Shown here in pieces: positions 1 to 8,238 of a stretch of DNA of 64,000 nt. Position 1 is the first letter of the stretch. Every line of letters starts with the position of its first letter. A program made the translations under genes and the position numbers. The DNA is from Firmicutes bacterium AM55-24TS (GTDB lineage Bacteria > Bacillota > Clostridia > UBA1381). The notes beneath the pieces are model-generated. The model saw only the letters and a list, made by a program, of their open reading frames with translations. It was not told the DNA's origin and did not search any database. Location: positions 1-64,000 of the forward strand of contig QTVU01000009.1 in assembly GCA_003460745.1 (NCBI GenBank), in the 5' to 3' direction.

Positions 1-1
1 T

Positions 2-241
2 GACTTAAATTCATATAAATCTTATGGTAAATATATGTATTTTTGTGGCGATGATGGCTTAGTATATATAAGGTTGGACACACATAACAATAAAATTTTA
101 TACTATCGAGCAATAGGATGTAATTTAATAAATGTAGAGGAAATGAAAAAAAAGGGTGACATTGAAGTTATTACTTCTCTTGAAGAAGTTTCGGAAAAAG
201 ATAGGTCGCGATTTGACAAATTACTAACCAAAATTCGCTAA
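2..241 (+). CDS. Partial hypothetical protein, C-terminal part
   Basis: The reading frame is open to the left edge of the window, so this is the C-terminal 79 residues of a longer protein. The first internal Met is at base 35, but codons before it (Asp-Leu-Asn-Ser-Tyr) read through without a stop, so that Met need not be the start. The product is small, charged and soluble-looking, ending in a Lys/Glu/Asp-rich helix (EEVSEKDRSRFDKLLTKIR). I do not recognise the family. A small immunity or accessory protein would be plausible in this decayed patch, but nothing in the sequence shows it. Confidence 0.45.
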   Translation, partial: DLNSYKSYGKYMYFCGDDGLVYIRLDTHNNKILYYRAIGCNLINVEEMKKKGDIEVITSLEEVSEKDRSRFDKLLTKIR

Positions 242-665
242 CAAAAGTGGAGATGTCTTCTGGCACAAATGTTACGGATACGATTAATGGAACATGAACG
301 TCAAGGGGTGGTTCTCTTGCCACTTCTCGCTGACGGAATTCTGAAAAATCGTTGTACAGAAATCAGACAATTAATTATACATATAGTATGGATAACTGCA
401 TAATTAAAATATTTGTTCATGAAAATAGAGGGGACTGCATAATAAGATGTAGTCCTCCTGTTTTTGTCGAAAAATCTGTTTTTACGTTGATATTTGCATA
501 ATTCACTCTATTTTATTGTAAGCTGTTTTATACTGTGATATATATTATATATTTGCAATAGATAGTGAAAAATTTTTGAGTAACTAATCTTGAAATTGCA
601 ATTTAATAAAATAGAAGTGAGCTTGAGGATAGACTCAACAATGGTCTGTGTAAGGAGGTTTTATT
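242..665. other. Intergenic stretch with one terminator-like hairpin
   Basis: No gene is convincing here. Short open stretches around 242-400 lack a start or ribosome binding site. A hairpin at about 430-458 (GGGGACT pairing with AGTCCTC, one G-U pair) is followed by a short T run and could end the partial gene to the left. The last 15 bases carry the ribosome binding site of the next gene. Confidence 0.4.
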
Positions 666-1376
666 ATGACAGCATCATGGGTATTATTAATTAGTATTTT
701 TGTATTAATTGTTATTTGTATAGTATTATTGTGTATTAAGAAAATACGAGATAATAGAATAGTTTTATATATAGTAATCCCATTATTAATAGGAATTGTA
801 TTATTGTTGGGGCAATGGTGTTTTAGATATAACTTTGAAAATCCAATAAATGTTATAGATAATACATTGATTGATTGGGGATTAGCAGAGCCTGAACCTA
901 CATCTACACCGACTCCCATTCCAACTCCAACTGTGTATGTGGAACCAACATTTGAGAAACGTACATCTGAAACGTTTAACTATACGATAGATTGCCCTTC
1001 TAATTTTGAATTAGAAGGCAGTTTGCAACAAGATACTGAAAATGATTTTAATTTAACGTCAGAAGATCGAAGGGCGACGCTTAATTTTATAGCAAGATAT
1101 GTTGATGATGAATTGCCGGATCTATTTGTTATTGATACATTCAGAAGGACTTACGGCGGAACAGAATTATATCGTGATGACCAACTTGAAAATGATGGTT
1201 GGTATGTGATTTCAAGCAAAACAGCTGATGGATATTTTCATTATAGAAAATGTATATTCACTAATGGTATTGCAAGAATGTACACATTTTCATTTCCTAC
1301 AGACCAAGAGGATATTTATTTGAAAAATTATGATTATGTTACACATATAGAAAATTCGTTTAGAAAACTTAAATAA
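666..1376 (+). CDS. Membrane-anchored hypothetical protein
   Basis: A 236-residue protein with two closely spaced hydrophobic segments at the N terminus (about residues 5-23 and 32-50). These are followed by a Thr/Pro linker (PEPTSTPTPIPTPT, about residues 76-90) and a soluble domain of about 145 residues, presumably extracytoplasmic. Thr-Pro linkers of this kind recur in other surface proteins of this window, which argues that the gene is native or long adapted. The start is supported by AAGGAGG about 8 bases upstream of the ATG. The C-terminal domain has alternating hydrophobic strands but no motif I recognise. The gene was probably ended by the terminator now split by the IS256-like element about 90 bases downstream. 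Confidence 0.65.
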   Translation: MTASWVLLISIFVLIVICIVLLCIKKIRDNRIVLYIVIPLLIGIVLLLGQWCFRYNFENPINVIDNTLIDWGLAEPEPTSTPTPIPTPTVYVEPTFEKRTSETFNYTIDCPSNFELEGSLQQDTENDFNLTSEDRRATLNFIARYVDDELPDLFVIDTFRRTYGGTELYRDDQLENDGWYVISSKTADGYFHYRKCIFTNGIARMYTFSFPTDQEDIYLKNYDYVTHIENSFRKLK

Positions 1377-1463
1377 AATAATGGAGCTACGATTTGCTAA
1401 TGCTATATAACACGATAACTAAAAAATTATAAGTATAAAACTTTATGGAGCATGAAAAGAAAC

Positions 1464-1479
1464 AAAAAAGACTTTGACT
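1464..1479 (+). terminator. Left half of an intrinsic terminator split by an IS
   Basis: The 16 bases here (AAAAAAGACTTTGACT) complement 4447-4462 (AGTCAGAGTCTTTTTT) at 15 of 16 positions, the exception being a G-T wobble. If the IS256-like element at 1492-4445 and one target copy are removed, the two halves join into one hairpin with a 3-4 base loop and a T run. This was probably the terminator of the gene at 666-1376. Confidence 0.75.
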
Positions 1480-1491
1480 GTAAAAGTCAGA

Positions 1492-1516
1492 GAGTCAATT
1501 TCAAGTATTGTGTAAA
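1492..1516 (+). repeat. Left inverted repeat of the IS256-like element
   Basis: This 25-bp repeat matches the reverse complement of 4421-4445 at 20 of 25 positions. It is bordered on the left by target duplication AAGTCAGA at 1484-1491. Confidence 0.8.
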
Positions 1517-1565
1517 CCTTCATTATGGTGTAGAATAGAAATACACTAAATGGAGGTTTTTAATT

Positions 1566-1619
1566 ATGCCACGAAGAAAAAGAACACCGGAAGAAATTGC
1601 ACGAAAGACTAACTATTAA
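1566..1619 (+). pseudogene. IS256-type transposase, N-terminal stub
   Basis: After a good ribosome binding site (GGAGG, 1551-1558 region) an ATG opens a 17-codon frame reading MPRRKRTPEEIARKT, then hits TAA. The Arg/Lys-rich start fits the N terminus of IS256-type (Transposase_mut) transposases. The break occurs near base 1608, where element sequence ends and unrelated DNA begins. The C-terminal part of the same transposase resumes near 3840. Confidence 0.6.
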
Positions 1620-1737
1620 AAGTCAAGTCAAAAAATGAAAAAAGTTAAAAAATAATCAGTTCAATATTGTACATTGACAATTGCATGACAAATAGAGCAA
1701 CTAATGTTGCTCAAGTATTGAAATATTAGGAAAAAGT

Positions 1738-2142
1738 TTAAGCAATTTGATATAGTTCGCCTGTTTTCTCTAAATGGTAAAGGACTCTTAAGAGTTTCTT
1801 TGTAGCATGAGATATGGCAACATTGTAATGCTTGCCTTCAGAACGCTTTTTGGCAAGGTAATCAGCAAACGTCTTGTCCCATCGACAGACATGCTGTGTA
1901 GCATTGTAAAGAGCATATCTGAGGTAACGAGAGCCACGTTTCTCCATATGGGCATAACAGTTAGTAAGATGTCCTGATTGATATGTAGATGGTGACATTC
2001 CTGAATAGGCAAGTATTTTATTGGGTGATGAAAAATTGCTGAATTCTCCGATTTCAGCAATTATCATAGCTCCCATATGATAACTTATGCCGGGGATTGA
2101 GAGTATGGGCGAATTGAAAAATTTTGTAATAAATCCATCCAC
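1738..2142 (-). pseudogene. IS110/IS1111-family transposase, C-terminal fragment
   Basis: The frame encodes the second domain of IS110-family transposases (Transposase_20): SIPGISYHMGAMIIAEIG, then ILAYSGMSPSTYQSG, then RGSRYLRYALYNATQHVCRWD and a C-terminal helix-rich tail. Family members are normally around 400 residues with an N-terminal RuvC-like DEDD catalytic domain. That domain is absent, because sequence past about 2142 on this strand is unrelated. The gene is therefore dead. It lies nested within the IS256-like element and probably arrived by an independent insertion or deletion event. Confidence 0.8.
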
Positions 2143-2299
2143 AGCAGATAAGGAAAATAATAATATCGTAGTTAATAGTTATACTTCCGATGGAAATGTA
2201 CTTTTAGTCAAACCAGGGTTCATTACAGCCGAAGGTACTATTGATTATACAAAGACCGTAAGTGTCAAAATTCAAAATGGTTTTGTAATAAATAGGTAA
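2143..2299 (+). pseudogene. C-terminal remnant of an unknown protein
   Basis: A frame opening in the IS110 fragment (Met at 2087) continues to a stop at 2299. Only the part after about 2143 looks native (about 50 residues, ending VSVKIQNGFVINR). It has the alternating hydrophobic pattern of a beta-sandwich and lacks its own start and ribosome binding site. It looks like the tail of a surface protein whose beginning was lost when the IS110 piece was joined. Family unknown. Confidence 0.3.
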
Positions 2300-2306
2300 T
2301 ATTTTC

Positions 2307-2335
2307 TTACATAAGATTAAAACATATGATATAAT
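2307..2335 (+). promoter_or_regulatory. Predicted sigma-A promoter of the stalk-domain gene
   Basis: TTACAT (2307-2312), a 17-base spacer and TATAAT (2330-2335). The predicted transcript starts near 2342 and gives a leader of about 34 bases before the start codon at 2376. Confidence 0.55.
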
Positions 2336-2375
2336 TAAATATACAGAAATTATATTAATTTAGGAGGATAAGGTT

Positions 2376-3374
2376 ATGAAAAAGATGATATGTAAAATAC
2401 TATCAGCAGTGATGATATTATCAACTATGATGGTGCCTTCGGTGTCAGCTGACGAAGCTGTTCCGACTGCATCAACAGTGTTGGTTAACGGTGAAGATAT
2501 CAAATTCGATTCTTATAATATCAATGGGAATAACTATTTCAAACTTCGTGATTTAGCATATGTTTTAAATGCAACTGAAAAACAGTTTTCTGTAGGCTAC
2601 GATGAAGTTATGAATACAGTTTCATTAACCAGCAGTCAACCATATACCATTGTTGGAGGAGAATTGGAAAGTGTAGACGGCGATGTTGTCGAAGCTACAG
2701 CTACTAATTCTTCAATTTTAAAAAATGGAGAAGAAGTTAATCTACAAGTATATCTTATCAATGACAGCAATTATTTCAAACTTCGAGATATAGGTAAATT
2801 ATTTGATTTCGGTATAGATTGGAATGGTGAAAAAAATATTATATCCATAGATACTTCTAAGAATTATATTTCCGAAAATGAAGGTGATAAAGTGATTGAA
2901 AGTACATATTATTCTCAATATCAATCTGGCGATAAAGTCGAGATAAAGGGTAAGCTACTCTCTATTGAAGAATATAGAGGCGAAAACGGTAGTTGGGATA
3001 ATGCCACACTATTAGGACATTTTAAAGACAATAATGATAATGATTGGATTACATACTTAAATGAAGACGAGTATGGTATAGGACATAAGAGTGATTTCGA
3101 AAAATATGTAGGTGCAAATGTAACAATATCGGGTACATACGAAGGTTATTCTAAGAAATTTGAAAAACCATTCATATCACTGTATACTATGAAAAGCGAC
3201 AGTAACATCACTATAAACGGTATACGTAAAGTTGAAGAACTTCTCGCTAATGGACAGATACCAATAGAAAATGAATTCGATCCATATATGGGTGGGATGT
3301 CTATAGAATGGATATTAAAAAGTGTTAAACATTATTTGGAATGTATAAAATCGGGATATGAAATTTTGGAATAA
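2376..3374 (+). CDS. Secreted stalk-domain (copper amine oxidase N-like) protein
   Basis: This 332-residue protein has a signal peptide (residues 1-25, MKKMICKILSAVMILSTMMV, cleavage near SVSA-DEA). Two half-repeats of the copper-amine-oxidase-N/stalk fold follow: one near residues 35-85 with NYFKLRDLAYVLNA, and one near 108-160 with NYFKLRDIGKLF. The C-terminal part (about 175-270) alternates charged and hydrophobic residues like a small OB-type beta barrel, with no match I can name. Despite the domain name, these proteins are not known oxidases; stalk domains are thought to act in wall-associated presentation. The start has GGAGGATAAGGTT upstream. It is the one apparently intact cargo gene inside the IS256-like element. 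Confidence 0.75.
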   Translation: MKKMICKILSAVMILSTMMVPSVSADEAVPTASTVLVNGEDIKFDSYNINGNNYFKLRDLAYVLNATEKQFSVGYDEVMNTVSLTSSQPYTIVGGELESVDGDVVEATATNSSILKNGEEVNLQVYLINDSNYFKLRDIGKLFDFGIDWNGEKNIISIDTSKNYISENEGDKVIESTYYSQYQSGDKVEIKGKLLSIEEYRGENGSWDNATLLGHFKDNNDNDWITYLNEDEYGIGHKSDFEKYVGANVTISGTYEGYSKKFEKPFISLYTMKSDSNITINGIRKVEELLANGQIPIENEFDPYMGGMSIEWILKSVKHYLECIKSGYEILE

Positions 3375-3441
3375 AGCACTTGACTTTATATCGATATTTT
3401 GGTATTATTTTATAAAATAATGCTGAGGGAGAAAATAAGAT

Positions 3442-3633
3442 ATGGGTATATTTGACGAGAGATTTCCGGGTATAGATTGGCATTGTGATTGATGTGGTGC
3501 ATATTTAAATTCGCAAGATGGTTTTGACGACCACAAATATTTATGGAAATGTACAGAATGTGGACATAAGAATAGTATATCCAGAGATGATATTTATGAA
3601 TCGGAAGATGAGTTTAATAAATATAAGGATTGA
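3442..3633 (+). pseudogene. Small zinc-ribbon protein interrupted by an in-frame TGA
   Basis: The frame starting at ATG 3442 (ribosome binding site GAGGGAGAAAATAAG) reads MGIFDERFPGIDWHCD, then TGA (3490-3492), then CGAYLNSQDGFDDHKYLWKC and CGHKNS to the TGA at 3631. Without the internal stop this is a 63-residue protein with two CxxC pairs (HCD-x-CGA and CTECGH), the pattern of a zinc ribbon. The stop falls between the two cysteines of the first pair, where Gly, Ser or Asn would be usual; GGA to TGA is a one-base change. No selenocysteine or recoding signal is evident, so I call it a pseudogene. It abuts the DUF1232 gene by a few bases. Confidence 0.6.
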
Positions 3634-3636
3634 TAA

Positions 3637-3848
3637 ATGATGAATAAAAAGCGAGTGGAAAAAGAACTAAAGAAGCGTTATTCTAAGGCTGAAAAAATAA
3701 TAAAAAATCCTACTAAATTAGATGATTTTCTTGAACGACTTGAACGAAAAATAAAAAAGGTACCTAAAGTCGGAGAAAAATTATCTAATATAGTTGTTTT
3801 GGCATCTTTAGTTAAACACTACGCGACGAAAGAGTATGCGGATTTACC
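3637..3848 (+). pseudogene. DUF1232 (YkvA-like) membrane protein, truncated by IS256 sequence
   Basis: The first about 70 residues match the start of DUF1232/YkvA proteins: a basic helix-rich N terminus, then VPKVGEKLSNIVVLASLVKH and a following KEYADLP, just before the position where the family has its membrane segments and SPIDLIPD motif. Those are missing. At about 3840 the DNA becomes IS256 transposase, and the formal reading frame runs on out of frame to 3897. The junction shares a few bases with both sequences. The product is unlikely to be functional. Confidence 0.6.
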
Positions 3849-4337
3849 AATGCGATTGAAGCTGTCTTTCCACAGACATAAATACAGCAATGCATAATTC
3901 ATCAAATCCGTAATACAACAAAATATGTGTCATACAAGGATATTAAAGCACTTATGGCAGATTTAAAGCGTGTTTATGCAGCTATTGATGAGGATACCGC
4001 ATTACAAGAATTAGACCGATTTGATGAAATATGGGGAGGAAAATACCCGAAACTTGCTGATAACTGGTGCGATAAATGGGTTCATTTATCCACATATTTC
4101 AAGTATCCTCAAGCAGTTCGTACACTTATCTATACCACCAATACGATAGAAGGATTCAATCGCCAGCTCCGAAAAGTGACTAAAAACAAGGGGGTTTTTC
4201 CTACAGATGATAGCTTGTTTAAGATGCTGTACCTTGCAATGATGGACATCACGAAAAAATGGACAGGTCGCCGTCGTGATTGGGGCGAGATTCATTCTCA
4301 GTTGGAGATATTCTTCGCTGATAAAATCAGCTATTGA
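3840..4337 (+). pseudogene. IS256-family transposase, C-terminal third
   Basis: Reading in the phase of the 3927 Met, the sequence gives GFTNAIEAVFPQT, a stop (TAA at 3879, where the family has Glu), then IQQCIIHQIRNTTKYVSYKD and the rest of the IS256 (Transposase_mut) C-terminal domain. This includes TTNTIEGFNRQLRKVTK, which carries the last acidic catalytic residue of the DDE triad. The first two catalytic Asp residues would lie upstream and are gone. With the 17-codon stub at 1566 it makes up the two ends of one transposase gene. Confidence 0.85.
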
Positions 4338-4364
4338 CAGTTGCTGATTTTTTTGATAACGTAA

Positions 4365-4393
4365 AAGTGGACGGAATTTAATTCCGTCCACTT
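4365..4393 (+). terminator. Hairpin at the 3' end of the IS256-like element
   Basis: A perfect 13-bp stem (AAGTGGACGGAAT pairing with ATTCCGTCCACTT) around a 3-base loop, followed by an A/T-rich tract. It lies just after the transposase stop and inside the right inverted repeat, so it probably ends element transcription. Confidence 0.6.
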
Positions 4394-4420
4394 AAATAAA
4401 TTTTTCTGCACTATTTTGTA

Positions 4421-4445
4421 TTTACACAAAACTTGAAGAATACTC
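4421..4445 (-). repeat. Right inverted repeat of the IS256-like element
   Basis: The reverse complement matches 1492-1516 at 20 of 25 positions. Target duplication AAGTCAGA follows at 4446-4453, overlapping the right half of the split terminator (4447-4462). Confidence 0.8.
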
Positions 4446-4462
4446 AAGTCAGAGTCTTTTTT

Positions 4463-4814
4463 CTGTGCTTATAATTTGTATGTTCATCTTTTTATTTTGC
4501 GAAATATCATATATGGAATTTAAACATACTTTGCGAAGTGTTTGAAACATTTGATATGAACTTGTATCTTTTATATCAATGTAAACTTCATGATGGTAGG
4601 TTGGCTAAAAATGACTTTAAGCATATCAAAATACATTTTATAATACCACTCGTCATGAGCAGGATTAAATTTTGTGTGATTTAACTTTGATTTATTTTAT
4701 GCGTTGATTAATTTCGCGGAACTTATTCTGTGGACACCACATAGCGCTTAAATTTCATTGATACCATCATTTTCTAAATGACAGCTTTCGTTACAATAGA
4801 CATTATACAATATG
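4463..4814. other. Intergenic region between the IS and the restriction operon
   Basis: AT-rich DNA with no frame that has a start, ribosome binding site and reasonable length. I see no family resemblance in it. It separates the IS256-like insertion from the 3' end of hsdR. Confidence 0.4.
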
Positions 4815-7800
4815 TTAATTATCATCATTTTTTACCGCATATTTCGCTGAGCTTTCTGCCACCATATCAAGTTTTGTTGGTTGTGGAAATGTATAAGTGG
4901 TAGCCGTAGGCATATCGGAATTTTCTTCAAGATTCTCCACCTGCTCCATAACCTTACTGAATACCTCTGGACTATATTGAGGTGGATAGCCGTTCTTTAC
5001 GAGACAAATTTTAATATCAAGTTTGAGCTGATTGCGTACATTTTGGTTGTTAAGCCAATCAGAAAAAGAAGATTTTGTATCGATTATCTCTTTCACTTTT
5101 TTGGCAAGAATTTTACATTTATCATTTACAATCATACCGCCAATTTCTTTATCCTCGCCATATTCAAAATTATACCGGTCTCGTAAGGATACTAAAATAT
5201 CATAAAATGCTTTTTCCTCAAAGGTTAAGCCAATTTTACGGAAACTTTCACGGCTTTCGTTCATTTGGTGGAGTATCTGTAATGCTTGTTCCGTGGCATT
5301 TTTAATAATATCTTCAGATGCCTGTTCTTGTGTATCTCCAGCTTCTTCCGCACTAATATGTTTTCGTCTTTCATGATATATAGCAATTGTTTCTTCAAGC
5401 ATTTCCTGATAAGTCTTTGCAGCAATCTTGTTAATCTTACTGTATTCTTTAATCTGCTTACGAATCATTTTTATAAGCAGCTCTAGCTTGGTGGCAGGCA
5501 TTTTTACATCAGAAAGTTTTTCAAAATACTCTGGGCTAAAGATATCCTCTTCCTCCCCGGCATCAAGGACACTCTCCACTTGCTTGTAACGTAATGCCTC
5601 GTCAACCATTTTAGAAACAGCACGATTCATACTGTCTGTATCAAGCTCAGTTGTTCCACTCATTTTGCGAACAAAACCAGCAATTGCCATAAAGCATTGT
5701 GCCAAAGCGGATTCACTGTCAGATAAATCGCCAGATGGTTGAGCAATATCGTAGCCAAGACGCATTCTTCTAACAGTCTTTAAAAAATAAGTTTTAAATG
5801 ATACCTTTTGTGTACCGTTTTTACCTTCAGAATTTAATTCCTCTGTAGAAGAAAACACATACTCCGCAGCTTTGGCAAGCAAACAATAACGTTCTACAGG
5901 ATCTCCGTTCGGATTTAAAAATGGTTTCAAATCGTATCCGGTAAACATAGTCTTTAAAATTTCAAGTTCTTCTCTAAAAACTTGGGTAGCCTGTTCTACA
6001 TCATCCTCGGTGGGTGCAACAGATGTATCTCCGCCATAAATTTTTATAGCTTCACGCATATTATCACGGATTCCGATATAGTCAATGACCATACCAAATT
6101 TCTTTCCCGGATAAACCCTATTAACACGACTAATTGTTTGAATAAGCAGATGTTTTTTTAGAGGCTTATCATTATATAGGTATGTAAGACATGGAACATC
6201 AAAACCAGTAATCCACATATCAACAACAATAACTATACGGAAGTTGGATTTTTCCTGCTTAAAGGCAGCATCTAATGCCTTTGAGCGTTTATCATTTTTT
6301 ACGCCGCCAAGGTAATTATACATTTTTTCTTCATCATCACTTCTGGCACTTGCAACCATAGCCATAAACGGCATAGGTTGTAATTCATCAAGTTCTTCCT
6401 TTGTAGTTTCTGTGCCATCGGAAATTTTCTTTTCTTCAAACCATTCCGGATATTTATCCCTAAATTTCACGAGTAACTCATAAGCAATTTTTCTGCTTGA
6501 ACAAACAATCATAGCTTTTTGTACTCTGTCAGGTTCTTTTTCGCAAGCAGATACATAATGGTCGTGAATGTCAATGGCAAGACGTTCCAAACGGGAAGGC
6601 TCTCCAAGAATAATTTCCATGGAACTCATAGCTTTTTTACTTGCTTCAATATCTTCCTCGGTAGCACCATCATCAGCACAAGTTTTATAATAAGTTTCAA
6701 TTTCTTTGACTTTTTTGGTATCTAAAAGGACTTTCGCAATTCTCGGATGATATTTGATAGATACGGTTAATTCATCTGCAACAGCTTGATCCATTGTATA
6801 ACGGTCAATTTCATCGCCAAAAGTTTGATAGGTTTCTGCAATAGGAGTGCCGGTAAATCCAACAAATGTAGCATGTGGAAACGCTTCTTTTAATACCTTT
6901 GCATATGGCTTAGAAACCATAGCTTTCATGTTTTCGTCGGCATCCTTACTAAACTGAATTTTTCTTGAATGCTCCAACTGCGTTCTATGTGCTTCGTCAG
7001 AAAAACAAATAATATTGTGTCGGTCGTTAATAAGACCGATTTTATCTTCTTTACGGTCGCAAAATTTCTGGATAGTGCAAATGTAAAAACCGCCGCTTTC
7101 TCTGCTGCCAAGTTCTTGTCTGAGGTTATTTCTACTTTTAACTACGGAAACTTCGCCGAGGTTTAAAAATTCTTTGCTCTTGGCAAATAGCGTAATTCCC
7201 TGTTCCTGAAGTTCATCACGATCAACAATCATAACGATAGTCGGAGAGCCAATTTCAGGAATATCACTGCAACGCAAGGCAAGCTGTCTGGCGAGAAACG
7301 CCATAGTGTATGTTTTTCCACACCCGGTTGCACCAAAATATGTACCACCTTTTCCTGTTTGCGTCACAACAGATTTTATAATACTCTGTTTAAGCAGTCT
7401 CGTAGCAAAGAACTGCGGATAACGACAAACAATTTCACGTTCATCGCAATCGAAAATTTCATCTTGGAAATAAATATAATCACGGAATATTTCCAAGAAA
7501 CGTTCAGGTGTATACACACCCTTAATCATAGTTTCGGTTTCTGCAAAAGGCATGGTAGAAATCTTATCAGTATCGTTTACACGCCTCCAAGCATAGAAAT
7601 GTTCATAAGGTGTGCGTACCGTTCCTAATCTTGTTTTAACTCCATCTGAGATACACGCTAAAGGGCAATAATGTAACAAATGCGGAATATCACGCCAGTA
7701 GCGGATGGTAATCTGCTCCCATGCATCATAAATTGTGGCATGGGCATCGGCAGGATTCTTTAGTTCGGTGATGCACAGTGGCATACCGTTTACATACAAA

Positions 7801-8234
7801 AGCACATCCGGTCGGCGGTTTTCACGTTGTCCGTTATTTATATAGTCTACCGTTAGCTGATTTACCACATGAAATATATTGTTCTCTGGTGTTTCAAAAT
7901 CAATAAGAGAAACTTGTATTGGCAAACCACTTTGCGGTGTGAATTGAATACCATCCACCATCCATTTATAGACCTTATGCAATGTGGCAAAATCACTCTC
8001 AGCACCTACAAGGCGGACAGTGTCATAGATTTGCTCAACTTCTTCTGTCAGCAAGTCAGCATTTGTCTTTGTAATAAAAGCTTTAAAGTCATCTGCAATA
8101 AGCACATCACTATAACTGCGTCTAATCTTATTACTAGGCAGATAATTCCAATTAACCGATTGTAAAAAAGCAATGAAAGCACTTTCATATTCTGACTCGC
8201 AGTAGCGTCCGTTGTAATTTTTTAGTTTTGCCAT
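4815..8234 (-). CDS. hsdR: Type I restriction endonuclease, subunit R
   Basis: HsdR is the motor and nuclease of the type I complex (R2M2S) and cuts unmethylated foreign DNA after ATP-driven translocation. Motifs in order: RRPDVLLYVNGMPLCITELK (PD-(D/E)xK nuclease, about residues 140-157), ATGCGKT (Walker A, about 300), SDEAH (Walker B, about 416), GFTGTP (motif III) and QTISRVNRVYPGK (motif VI). At 1139 residues it is full length. I place the start at the ATG at 8234 because AAAGGAGG sits 9 bases upstream; a 12-codon extension to a TTG at 8270 would include that ribosome site. The start is 4 bases past the hsdS stop, so the genes are translationally coupled. Confidence 0.95.
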   Translation of the reverse strand: MAKLKNYNGRYCESEYESAFIAFLQSVNWNYLPSNKIRRSYSDVLIADDFKAFITKTNADLLTEEVEQIYDTVRLVGAESDFATLHKVYKWMVDGIQFTPQSGLPIQVSLIDFETPENNIFHVVNQLTVDYINNGQRENRRPDVLLYVNGMPLCITELKNPADAHATIYDAWEQITIRYWRDIPHLLHYCPLACISDGVKTRLGTVRTPYEHFYAWRRVNDTDKISTMPFAETETMIKGVYTPERFLEIFRDYIYFQDEIFDCDEREIVCRYPQFFATRLLKQSIIKSVVTQTGKGGTYFGATGCGKTYTMAFLARQLALRCSDIPEIGSPTIVMIVDRDELQEQGITLFAKSKEFLNLGEVSVVKSRNNLRQELGSRESGGFYICTIQKFCDRKEDKIGLINDRHNIICFSDEAHRTQLEHSRKIQFSKDADENMKAMVSKPYAKVLKEAFPHATFVGFTGTPIAETYQTFGDEIDRYTMDQAVADELTVSIKYHPRIAKVLLDTKKVKEIETYYKTCADDGATEEDIEASKKAMSSMEIILGEPSRLERLAIDIHDHYVSACEKEPDRVQKAMIVCSSRKIAYELLVKFRDKYPEWFEEKKISDGTETTKEELDELQPMPFMAMVASARSDDEEKMYNYLGGVKNDKRSKALDAAFKQEKSNFRIVIVVDMWITGFDVPCLTYLYNDKPLKKHLLIQTISRVNRVYPGKKFGMVIDYIGIRDNMREAIKIYGGDTSVAPTEDDVEQATQVFREELEILKTMFTGYDLKPFLNPNGDPVERYCLLAKAAEYVFSSTEELNSEGKNGTQKVSFKTYFLKTVRRMRLGYDIAQPSGDLSDSESALAQCFMAIAGFVRKMSGTTELDTDSMNRAVSKMVDEALRYKQVESVLDAGEEEDIFSPEYFEKLSDVKMPATKLELLIKMIRKQIKEYSKINKIAAKTYQEMLEETIAIYHERRKHISAEEAGDTQEQASEDIIKNATEQALQILHQMNESRESFRKIGLTFEEKAFYDILVSLRDRYNFEYGEDKEIGGMIVNDKCKILAKKVKEIIDTKSSFSDWLNNQNVRNQLKLDIKICLVKNGYPPQYSPEVFSKVMEQVENLEENSDMPTATTYTFPQPTKLDMVAESSAKYAVKNDDN

Positions 8235-8238
8235 GTAC

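Larger units (their letters stand above)
1492..4445 (+). mobile_element. IS256-family element with cargo replacing its transposase core
   Basis: The ends are 25-bp inverted repeats, 1492-1516 and 4421-4445, matching at 20 of 25 positions; both share an inner TTGTGTAAA. They are flanked by identical 8-bp direct repeats AAGTCAGA (1484-1491 and 4446-4453), the size expected for IS256-family insertion. The 5' end of the transposase (1566-1619) and its C-terminal third (about 3840-4337) remain in place. About 2.2 kb of other material lies between: an IS110-type remnant, a stalk-domain gene, a broken zinc-ribbon gene and a truncated DUF1232 gene. Because both ends are intact it could still be mobilised in trans, but it cannot move by itself. 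Confidence 0.8.

Noticed and set aside
242..420. Possible protein-coding remnant after the left-edge gene
   Set aside because: One frame is open for about 50 codons but has no start or ribosome site and no family I recognise.
3490..3492. Selenocysteine at the in-frame TGA
   Set aside because: The position is between metal-binding cysteines where a small residue is expected, and no clear SECIS hairpin follows.
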